Source: an uncultured Lachnospiraceae bacterium (lineage in GTDB: Bacteria; Bacillota; Clostridia; Lachnospirales; Lachnospiraceae). From it: DNA of 16,556 nucleotides. The notes under the pieces were generated by a model that worked only from the letters and a program-made list of their open reading frames with translations, made no database searches and had not been told where the DNA came from. Location: NCBI GenBank assembly GCA_947594085.1, contig CANQEB010000023.1, positions 1 to 16,556 on the forward strand. Reading direction: 5' to 3'. Below, in pieces: positions 8,553 through 14,190 of the stretch (the stretch's first letter is position 1; every line of letters starts with the position of its first letter). The translations under genes and the position numbers were made by a program.

Positions 8553-8575
8553 CCATATGTTCGATTTCATCCTTT
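8534..8575 (-). terminator. Rho-independent terminator of the cell-wall hydrolase gene
   Basis: A 13-bp stem (arms 8563-8575 and 8538-8550, two G-U pairs), a 12-base loop and a run of seven U at the 3' side, beginning about 15 bases after the hydrolase stop. Confidence 0.88.
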
Positions 8576-8590
8576 CCATGTCCACCTGCC

Positions 8591-9832
8591 TTATCTCCAT
8601 TGGGAAAAGAAGATATGGCCTCCAATCTGAATGTGCGAGGACGACATGCCCCGGCTCCAATAATCGCTCGGACTCAAAAAATACAAATGCGGGAAATCTA
8701 CTTTTGTCCCATCAACATTCAACTTGACCGTCTTTCCCGATGCAAACTTCGCGCGCTTTTTCATCACTGCCTTCGCGGCTGCCTTGCATTCCGCATTCAC
8801 GACAGTGGGATCATTGAGTACGCGATCCAGCATCGAATTCCAGACCGGGCTGAACTGACCGCTCTGATAAACGACTTCGCGCACGGTCGATGCCGGAAAT
8901 ATCTGACTGTAGACACGGTTCATAATGACATACCCGACCGCAAGCTTCCCGGCATACGGCTGATTGCCGGCCTCACAGTAAATGATATAAGACAAAAGCG
9001 TCTCATCATCCACCACCCGATGCGTGTAGTACTGCGATTGCACTCTGACTCCTTGACTCGGTGGCAGAACAATATTCAGAGAACCCTTGCCCTCATCATC
9101 AAAGTACCAGCGTTTCCCGTCTATCGTGATTAATCTGTCGGTAACTTTGTTGCGCGTACCCGGATCAAAATAATAATAGGTTCCGGAAATATCATGCAGC
9201 CCTGAACATACTCTGCCGTCACTGCCTAGATACCGCGCTCCTATCCATTTGTCGGTTACACGGCGTCCTTTTGCGTCCATATAATAGGTGCCAATCAGCC
9301 ATCTGTTCGCCACCATGACGCCGTTTGCGTCGAAATAGTAAAAATACTTGTTGATCTTGACCCAGCCGTTCTTCAGCATCCGGCCTTTTTTCGGTTTAAA
9401 ATAGTACGTCTTCCCATAAAGCGATTGCTTCCCGGTCTGTACGACGGCATTCTCGTCAAACAGATAATTGTATTGATCTATTGTGTAGAGTCCTTTTGCG
9501 TAAAGTACGCCATTCTTTCCCGCATAATAGCGCGATTCGCCGTCCTTAATCCATCTCTTTTTCTGAAGCTTTCCATTCGATGGAGAAAAGTAATACCATT
9601 TCGAGCCGATCTTTTGCTTTCCGGTCACTCGAATGCCTTCTTTGTTTACGTAAAACTTCTTTTTGATCCATTTACCGCGGGCGATCGTTCCGTTTTCCTT
9701 CTGATAGGAATAGGTCCCATCCTCATTCTCCACCCAAGAAGCATGTGCCTGCACCGAAAATCCTAAAAGCATCATGAGAAGCAGTATACCCATGAGCAAA
9801 AAATTTATCTTAGTTTTGTCCTGTAGATACAT
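8591..9832 (-). CDS. Secreted cell-wall hydrolase: wall-binding repeats plus SleB-like domain
   Basis: A 413-residue exported protein. A signal peptide spans 1-31 (Lys-poor start, Leu/Met core, QAHA end). Residues 32-255 hold about ten choline-binding-type repeats of the Trp-x-Tyr/Phe-Tyr pattern (for example GKTYYFKPKKGRMLKNGW), which in related proteins bind wall polymers. Residues 270-413 match the SleB/CwlJ hydrolase domain, with the probable catalytic Glu287 in YCEAGNQPYAGKLAVGYVIM and the ending IQIGGHIFF. Such domains cleave peptidoglycan; SleB itself is a lytic transglycosylase of spore cortex. Binding repeats, a perfect sigma-A promoter and the lack of a spore-type leader argue for a vegetative wall role. 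Start: ATG 9830-9832 with GAGGGG seven bases upstream. It is a single-gene unit with its own terminator. Confidence 0.93.
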   Translation of the reverse strand: MYLQDKTKINFLLMGILLLMMLLGFSVQAHASWVENEDGTYSYQKENGTIARGKWIKKKFYVNKEGIRVTGKQKIGSKWYYFSPSNGKLQKKRWIKDGESRYYAGKNGVLYAKGLYTIDQYNYLFDENAVVQTGKQSLYGKTYYFKPKKGRMLKNGWVKINKYFYYFDANGVMVANRWLIGTYYMDAKGRRVTDKWIGARYLGSDGRVCSGLHDISGTYYYFDPGTRNKVTDRLITIDGKRWYFDDEGKGSLNIVLPPSQGVRVQSQYYTHRVVDDETLLSYIIYCEAGNQPYAGKLAVGYVIMNRVYSQIFPASTVREVVYQSGQFSPVWNSMLDRVLNDPTVVNAECKAAAKAVMKKRAKFASGKTVKLNVDGTKVDFPHLYFLSPSDYWSRGMSSSHIQIGGHIFFSQWR

Positions 9833-9889
9833 ACTTCATCCCCTCTGTGCTCTAATATTTACATAACATTTTTGTAATATATGATTCAC

Positions 9890-9918
9890 ATTATATGATA
9901 CATTTTAATATTTGTCAA
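9890..9918 (-). promoter_or_regulatory. Perfect sigma-A consensus promoter for the cell-wall hydrolase
   Basis: TTGACA at 9913-9918, exactly 17 bases, TATAAT at 9890-9895 on the minus strand, in very A/T-rich surroundings. The leader would be about 50 bases. Confidence 0.9.
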
Positions 9919-9932
9919 TCAAAAGAGACCGC

Positions 9933-9976
9933 AAAAAGCAACAAATTATTCCCCTGCGGAAACAATTTGTTGCTTT
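9933..9976 (-). terminator. Rho-independent terminator of spoIVA
   Basis: A perfect 13-bp stem (arms 9964-9976 and 9935-9947) with a 16-base loop followed by a U run, beginning 12 bases after the spoIVA stop. Confidence 0.9.
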
Positions 9977-9988
9977 ATTCACCAAGAC

Positions 9989-11458
9989 TCATATAATGAT
10001 ACAGATAAGTTTTCCCCTGGACTCGTTCACGATCCGTCGCATCGCGTCCTGAAGCTTTTGCTGGCTCTCATCACTGATTGCCGCAAGTTTTGCCCGGATC
10101 CCCTCCTCCACCATCTGTTCAATCGATTTTCCGAAAATCAATGTGTTCCAGGTCCCATCTTCTGTCGCTTCATTCTCACGCATATATGTAATCAGATCCT
10201 GTGCCTGGCTTTCGCTCCCTACGATCGGCGCAATCTCGGTCTCAATTTCCGCCCGGATCAGATGAACCGATGGCGATGTCGCCCGGATCTTCACTCCATA
10301 TTTGTTTCCCTGCCGAATGACCACCGGCTCCTCCATATGAATCTCTTCGCGCTGTGGAGTGATAATTCCGTAGCCGGTCTGACGGACCTCCGACATTGCC
10401 GTCGCAACAGACTCATATTCTTTCTTTAACTTTGACATTTCCCGCACAATTGAGATCAGCTGATACTCGCTTCGAATGTCTGCCCCAGTCATCTCACTCA
10501 GAATTTCATAGTACAACGGATCCTGCATCACGACAGAGACTTCTGCGTTTCCGCTCGACAGATCCACATTCTCGACCTTCGCCTTTTTTATGTATTTACT
10601 TTCCAGCACAAAGTTATCCTTGTAGATGTCGCGGATTGTGTGTAGGCCTTGCATGAACGTTCGGACAGTATCAAAGAGATCCTGCTTAAGCCAATGTGTG
10701 TTCTCCAACGTCTCCGTCCACTTCGGAGTCTGGAAAATGACACGAGTGATTGGAAACTCATACAAGAACTGTTCAAACACATTGTGTATCTCGTTTGCAC
10801 CGATCTGCTCACAGTTCAAGGCCATACAGTTCACACCGTAAGTGTTCTCGATATAATTTTTTGCGGCCCTTGCATCCTCGCTATATGGTCTCGCAGAATT
10901 TACAATGACGAGAAACGGCTTCCCAATCTGCTGAAGCTGCGTAATCGCCTCTTTTTCAGCTTCCAGAAAACTGTCTCTTGGAATATCGCCGAAGCTTCCG
11001 TCAGTCGTCAACACAATTCCGATCGTCGCATGATCCATGATAACCTTCTGCGTCCCGATCCTGGCGGCATCCTGAAAGGTCACCTGCTGCTCCTGCCACG
11101 GCGTTTTCACCATGCGGGGGACACCCTCTTCCTCTGTGCCTTCCGCTCCCGGCACCAAAAAGCCAACACAGTCAACCAGCCGCACACGCATTTTTGTGTC
11201 ATCCCCGACTTCGATTTCAGCTGCATCCCTGGGGATAAATTTCGGTTCAACCGTCGTGACAGTCCGCCCTGACGCACTCGCCGGCATCTCATCCTGCGCA
11301 CGTGCTTTCTCCTGAGCATCCAACTCAGGCAGGACGAGATGCTCTACAAACTTTCTTACAAACGTGGATTTCCCTGTCCGCACAGGGCCTACAACGCCAA
11401 CATATATTTCGCCGCCTGTCCTCATCTGAATATCTTTGTATAAGTCAAATTTTTCCAT
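9989..11458 (-). CDS. spoIVA: Stage IV sporulation protein A (spore coat basement ATPase)
   Basis: SpoIVA polymerises, using ATP, into the platform on the forespore surface upon which the coat is built. The protein opens MEKFDLYKDIQMRTGGEIYV and has Walker A GPVRTGKST at 24-32, with Lys30 at the same position as the essential Lys of Bacillus subtilis SpoIVA. A second nucleotide-site stretch, RLVDCVGFLVPGAEG, follows. The C-terminus ends in a hydrophobic LICIII, as needed for attachment through SpoVM in B. subtilis. Length 489 is normal for the family. It is the clearest sign that this organism forms spores, and it is usually a sigma-E gene, though I could not identify a sigma-E promoter here. 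ATG 11456-11458 has an AGGGGG site that is buried in a hairpin (11464-11502). Confidence 0.98.
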   Translation of the reverse strand: MEKFDLYKDIQMRTGGEIYVGVVGPVRTGKSTFVRKFVEHLVLPELDAQEKARAQDEMPASASGRTVTTVEPKFIPRDAAEIEVGDDTKMRVRLVDCVGFLVPGAEGTEEEGVPRMVKTPWQEQQVTFQDAARIGTQKVIMDHATIGIVLTTDGSFGDIPRDSFLEAEKEAITQLQQIGKPFLVIVNSARPYSEDARAAKNYIENTYGVNCMALNCEQIGANEIHNVFEQFLYEFPITRVIFQTPKWTETLENTHWLKQDLFDTVRTFMQGLHTIRDIYKDNFVLESKYIKKAKVENVDLSSGNAEVSVVMQDPLYYEILSEMTGADIRSEYQLISIVREMSKLKKEYESVATAMSEVRQTGYGIITPQREEIHMEEPVVIRQGNKYGVKIRATSPSVHLIRAEIETEIAPIVGSESQAQDLITYMRENEATEDGTWNTLIFGKSIEQMVEEGIRAKLAAISDESQQKLQDAMRRIVNESRGKLICIII

Positions 11459-11463
11459 GACCA

Positions 11464-11502
11464 GACCCCCTGCATATACTACTTCAATATATGCCGGGGG
11501 TC
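11464..11502 (-). promoter_or_regulatory. Hairpin covering the spoIVA ribosome binding site
   Basis: Two 14-base arms (11489-11502 and 11464-11477) pair with a single mismatch; the loop is 9-11 bases. The 3' arm contains AGGGGGTC, the only ribosome binding site for spoIVA, five bases before its ATG. No U-run follows on the minus strand, so it does not look like a terminator of the acyltransferase gene. The likely effect is to hide the ribosome binding site when formed. Confidence 0.6.
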
Positions 11503-11516
11503 TTTCTGGTAGAACT

Positions 11517-12455
11517 TTAACTCTTTTTTCTCCATAGCTTCTGAACAGTCACGATTGCCGCACAGATCGCGGCAATGAGAATCGTCATGATCACCAGGGA
11601 TAGGAGCGCATTCTTTCCTGTCATCTTGTTTATCGAAGAAGTAAATCTCTGCAGCATAAAGGTATGTACAAGATAAATGACAAGGGTATGCTGCCCGATC
11701 TCAGAGAGCATGCACTTCCCACGTGGAATCAGCCCAAGAATACAAATGATCAGCAATCCGGAGACCAGGTATGTTCCGCACCGTTCGAGCATGCCGGAGA
11801 TCGGCGTCAGCGAAAGGTCCTCATACGTCTCCAAACCCCGGAAAATCTTTCGATTGAACATTCTCCCCGCCAGAAAGAGCGCTATCTGGATTGCTACGAA
11901 TCCGCCGCCACAGAACATCCACCGACGTTTCGCCCACTCCGTTATCTTGTCCACGTTCCAAAAGAATCCTGCCACCAGGTAAGGCATATAATACATACTT
12001 TGGCCAACCCGGAATTTGTCGGTAATCGTACTGTCAAACCCGGACAAAAGGGAAACCAGCAAAGTCGCCGCCAGAACATAGGCTCCCTTTTTCCCTCTGA
12101 TAAAGTATGCCAGCAGATACGCATATGTCAGAAACAGCAGGTACCAGCAGCCATATCCCGGATTTCCGAATGACAGAGAAAAACCTTTTCCCTGGATCAG
12201 GGTGAGAGCCGTATTGAGAATCTCCATCATTACGTAAAGCCCCAGGACCTTGGGAATGCGTTCAATCGGATTTTTCTTTGATCTGCCAAGAAAATATCCG
12301 TTTACAAAGATGAAGGCCGGCATGTGAAAGCTGTATATTGCCGTCCACGCAAAGCCGTGCGGAAACCCTTTTTCTATATAATGTCCCAAAACTACCAGAA
12401 GAATCAGCACAGCTTTCAGGTTATCCCAATAATAAATTCTCTGTTTCTCTTCCAT
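11517..12455 (-). CDS. Membrane acyltransferase, Acyltransferase-3 / fucose 4-O-acetylase-like
   Basis: A 312-residue integral membrane protein with about ten hydrophobic segments. The start YYWDNLKAVLILLVVLGHYI is the Acyltransferase-3 opening, with the conserved His in LGHY, and HMPAFIFVNGYFLGRS follows; both are typical of COG3594-type enzymes (fucose 4-O-acetylase and relatives). Such proteins move acetyl or other acyl groups onto sugars or wall polymers; the substrate is unknown. Of two close ATG codons, 12453-12455 is preferred because GAGGA lies six bases upstream; reading frames further upstream run into the leader. The leader carries a cobalamin riboswitch about 290 bases upstream and a terminator-like hairpin just before the gene. 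spoIVA follows with a gap of under 60 bases and may be partly read through from here. Confidence 0.88.
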   Translation of the reverse strand: MEEKQRIYYWDNLKAVLILLVVLGHYIEKGFPHGFAWTAIYSFHMPAFIFVNGYFLGRSKKNPIERIPKVLGLYVMMEILNTALTLIQGKGFSLSFGNPGYGCWYLLFLTYAYLLAYFIRGKKGAYVLAATLLVSLLSGFDSTITDKFRVGQSMYYMPYLVAGFFWNVDKITEWAKRRWMFCGGGFVAIQIALFLAGRMFNRKIFRGLETYEDLSLTPISGMLERCGTYLVSGLLIICILGLIPRGKCMLSEIGQHTLVIYLVHTFMLQRFTSSINKMTGKNALLSLVIMTILIAAICAAIVTVQKLWRKKS

Positions 12456-12490
12456 ATGCATTCCTCTTTTCTCTATCCCGCTTGCAAAAT

Positions 12491-12517
12491 AAAAAACGCA
12501 ACCTGGCTGGCATTGCG
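12491..12517 (-). terminator. Terminator-like hairpin in the riboswitch leader
   Basis: Stem CGCAA/TTGCG (12513-12517 with 12497-12501) extended by two inner C-G pairs past a bulge, followed at once by six U and then AUUUU on the minus strand. The stem is short, so strength is uncertain. It lies about 35 bases before the acyltransferase start. It competes with the hairpin at 12505-12528. Confidence 0.5.
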
Positions 12518-12528
12518 GATTGCCAGCC
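12505..12528 (-). promoter_or_regulatory. Hairpin that would exclude the leader terminator (possible antiterminator)
   Basis: A perfect 8-bp stem (GGCUGGCA with UGCCAGCC, arms 12521-12528 and 12505-12512) and an 8-base loop. Its loop and 3' arm use bases 12505-12517, which are needed for the terminator stem, so the two cannot form together. Confidence 0.45.
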
Positions 12529-12544
12529 GATAGCTGCGCCATTC

Positions 12545-12576
12545 GTACAGATCAGCTTGCGGAACATTATCTGTAC
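12545..12576 (-). other. Stem-loop in the riboswitch leader
   Basis: A perfect 8-bp stem (GUACAGAU with AUCUGUAC) with a 16-base loop. The loop contains CCGCAA, the same six bases found in the loop of the hairpin at 12505-12528. Function unknown. Confidence 0.45.
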
Positions 12577-12739
12577 GCAGTCCCGGCAACCGTACTTTTG
12601 TGAAAACCGGCAAGATCCGGAACATAAGGAGGTATTGTGTATATCTCCATTGCCCTGAGACAACATTCCATTTCATTCATCCTAAGTCTGTTTCCCCATC
12701 ACAGACCCTATTGTGGAGTGTTCAGCTTTCTTCGGAAGC

Positions 12740-12925
12740 TCATCTCTCATACCAAGCAGGTTTCCTGGCTCACAGATCATCACTTGCCTCTCCTTCTCAC
12801 GTTTTATCTGGGTACGCAATGGATATTGAGGCTCATTCCCTGTATACAGTGACCGGATCGCTCAGGCATCGCACCTGATTCCCTCTTCAGACTTATGTCG
12901 TCTGCACTTGGCACGGCAATTTGCA
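12740..12925 (-). promoter_or_regulatory. Cobalamin (B12) riboswitch aptamer
   Basis: On the minus strand the conserved elements come in order: a CAGAC/GTCTG helix at 12888-12904, GGGAATCAGGTG at 12872-12883 followed by the ATGCC...GATCCGGTCACTGT core ending near 12846, a variable arm, and the B12 box AGCCAGGAAACCTGC at 12756-12770. This matches the cobalamin aptamer pattern GGTGxxAxxCC...CxGxxACTG...AGxCAGGAxACC. Hairpins just downstream (around 12722-12740 and 12686-12706) may be its P13 and switching region. The next gene is an acyltransferase rather than a B12 transport or synthesis gene. A structure-based covariance search would settle boundaries and subtype. Confidence 0.88.
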
Positions 12926-12938
12926 ATTACACAACAAA

Positions 12939-12967
12939 ACTATATCACATTTCGAAAAATGCGTCAA
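12939..12967 (-). promoter_or_regulatory. Sigma-A promoter for the riboswitch transcript
   Basis: TTGACG at 12962-12967, a 17-base spacer and TATAGT at 12939-12944 on the minus strand. Transcription would start near 12932, just ahead of the aptamer. This shows the riboswitch has its own strong promoter and is not a relic inside a longer operon. Confidence 0.82.
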
Positions 12968-13048
12968 CGCTTTCCGACGAATCCGCTCCCGTCGATTGAG
13001 CTCTTCGTTTCTACATTCCGGCGAATCTGCTTTTGCATAATTTCAATG

Positions 13049-13885
13049 CTAGTTCTCCCGGGCAAAATGCTGGTAATCCACCGGATTTTCCCACTCCCCG
13101 CCCCAATCGAAGCCATACTTTGCAAAAATATTATAGCAGATATCGCCCGCGCAGATCACATGAGGATCACCGCTGGCTCGGTCAATGTACGGCGTCGCAT
13201 TCTCATGGACCCAATGCCATTCTCCGTCGCGATACACGATGTATGGATTTTGCTGCGGATTGATATCGATCGCACGGCCTAATGCATGGTTCGATAGCTT
13301 TCCTCCGCCTGTCGCCTCCCGGTAATTGAACGCAGAAGAATTGTTTTCCTCTATGGAGGCTGTGTCCGTCTCAGTCGCATCCCCGGTCCAGTAATTATCC
13401 ACCAGATACATGGACTGAATCTCATACTCCGCATCGAGCAGCTCACGGAAAATCGCGAGCACATCGTCCGCTATATCTGCATTCACGATCAGCTCTCCCA
13501 CTTGAATCTCATGGTCAAAGTTGTAATGCAAAAGCTTCAGATAGCGCAGATCAGCAAGCCCGATGTCATCGTTCTCGCGATAGGACTTCCCATTGATCCG
13601 CTCATAGACCGCGTCGCCCTCCACGATCGGGTACAGCATGAAATATGCGTCCTCCTGTCCATCCAGCTGATCCCTGTCGACAATATCGCCTGGCGCAAGA
13701 AAGTCTATCCTGTCCGTTCTCGTACTTATATTATCCTCCTTCATAACCCGTGACTCCTCCCCTTCAAAACAATCCGCCGCCTGCACCGCCAATGCTCCCA
13801 CGCGCACATAATTGCAGAGAAGCATAGCAGCTAGATTGATCCCGCATACCGACAGCAAGGCTGTCCGGAATCTATTTTCGCGCAC
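13049..13885 (-). CDS. VanY-like M15 family D-Ala-D-Ala carboxypeptidase / wall peptidase
   Basis: A zinc peptidase acting on peptidoglycan stem peptides outside the membrane. An N-terminal hydrophobic segment (about residues 7-35 of 278) is a signal peptide or anchor. The catalytic part is at the C-terminus: SNHALGRAIDINP supplies the zinc ligands His200 and Asp207, and VDYQHF supplies His273, the M15 pattern SxHxxGxAxD...HxH-like, closest to the M15C group. The first ~150 residues after the anchor are less conserved. Start: GTG 13883-13885 is preferred because GGGAGGG lies seven bases before it; an ATG 19 codons upstream (13940-13942) has no ribosome binding site and falls inside a terminator loop. 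No vancomycin-resistance genes accompany it, so ordinary wall turnover is the likely role. Confidence 0.88.
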   Translation of the reverse strand: MRENRFRTALLSVCGINLAAMLLCNYVRVGALAVQAADCFEGEESRVMKEDNISTRTDRIDFLAPGDIVDRDQLDGQEDAYFMLYPIVEGDAVYERINGKSYRENDDIGLADLRYLKLLHYNFDHEIQVGELIVNADIADDVLAIFRELLDAEYEIQSMYLVDNYWTGDATETDTASIEENNSSAFNYREATGGGKLSNHALGRAIDINPQQNPYIVYRDGEWHWVHENATPYIDRASGDPHVICAGDICYNIFAKYGFDWGGEWENPVDYQHFAREN

Positions 13886-13892
13886 AATTCTA

Positions 13893-13899
13893 CCCTCCC
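13893..13899 (-). promoter_or_regulatory. Ribosome binding site selecting a GTG start for the M15 peptidase
   Basis: GGGAGGG, seven bases before GTG 13883-13885. It is much stronger than anything before the upstream ATG, and it moves the start 19 codons in from the longest frame. Confidence 0.75.
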
Positions 13900-13915
13900 G
13901 TCTGTGTGTTTTTAC

Positions 13916-13975
13916 AAAAATTCGCCGCACGGCTATATTCATGCAAATACATTCTAATATGAGCCGTACGGCGAA
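13916..13975 (-). terminator. Rho-independent terminator of the fhs-fchA-folD unit
   Basis: Two 14-base arms (13962-13975 and 13921-13934) pair with one G-U, extended by A/T pairs towards a ~25-base loop, followed by five U. It lies over 200 bases past the folD stop, after the hairpin-rich stretch. Confidence 0.8.
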
Positions 13976-13980
13976 GTCAA
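13951..13980 (-). promoter_or_regulatory. Possible promoter for the M15 peptidase, overlapping the folD-unit terminator
   Basis: TTGACT at 13975-13980, an 18-base spacer and TAGAAT at 13951-13956 on the minus strand. Transcription would begin near 13944, inside the terminator loop, so the new RNA would lack the 5' arm of the terminator and not be stopped by it. Confidence 0.4.
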
Positions 13981-13981
13981 G

Positions 13982-14189
13982 TTATAACTCGCTATACTGT
14001 ATCTTATACTCCGGCCTTTTTCGTGGCCGTTGTTCACTGCGCGAGCTGCATTTTAGCAGCACTTTGCAGCAGCTGTCGTTCACTCCGTGAACAACAGTGC
14101 AGTTTGGACATGCATATTCGCTTCGCGAAGCCCAAACTTCCTCCTGAATCATGTCTTAGGCATCTGCGCAGCCAGTGTGCGCGGATGCC
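13982..14189 (-). repeat. Hairpin-rich palindromic stretch downstream of folD
   Basis: At least five stem-loops follow one another: 14159-14189 (GGCATC/GATGCC plus GCGCA/TGCGC), 14101-14138 (AGTTTGG/CCAAACT), 14073-14097 (GTTCAC/GTGAAC core), 14045-14070 (GCTGCA/TGCAGC) and 14013-14028 (GGCC/GGCC). A longer-range pair GTTGTTCAC/GTGAACAAC also exists. A 56-codon minus-strand frame (14152 to 13982, beginning MIQEEVWASRSEYACPNCTV) runs through it with no clear ribosome binding site; I do not call it a gene. The dense symmetry suggests a repeated extragenic element, but only one copy is in the window. Confidence 0.55.
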
Positions 14190-14190
14190 A

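Larger units (their letters stand above)
12456..13048 (-). other. Gene-free region: promoter, riboswitch and structured leader
   Basis: About 590 bases between the VanY-like gene and the acyltransferase gene. It holds the promoter, aptamer and leader hairpins listed separately. From about 12480 to 12740 I see no ORF with family resemblance. Short frames exist, among them a 37-codon minus-strand frame opening MNEMECCLRAMEIYTI near 12679, but it has only a weak ribosome binding site. Between the vanY stop and the promoter, a 12-base direct repeat (GATTCGYCGGAA) is present but no terminator. Confidence 0.6.

Noticed and set aside
11464..11502. The hairpin as a terminator of the acyltransferase gene
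   Set aside because: No U-run follows on the transcribed strand, and the 3' arm holds the spoIVA ribosome binding site, so a translation-control reading fits better.
12484..12600. T-box riboswitch before the acyltransferase
   Set aside because: No recognisable T-box GGTGGNACCGCG sequence or specifier loop, and the downstream gene is not of an amino-acid type.
12473..12676. Minus-strand 67-codon frame in the riboswitch leader
   Set aside because: It has a weak ribosome binding site and no family resemblance, and it crosses the terminator-like hairpin; treated as untranslated leader.
12637..12852. Plus-strand frame with GTG start and a good AGGAGG, hydrophobic 71-residue product
   Set aside because: It is antisense to the cobalamin riboswitch core, whose conserved elements explain the sequence; the AGGAGG match is probably chance.
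13049..13885. Vancomycin resistance cluster suggested by a VanY-like protein
   Set aside because: No vanH, ligase, vanX or vanRS genes are nearby; M15 peptidases are common wall enzymes.
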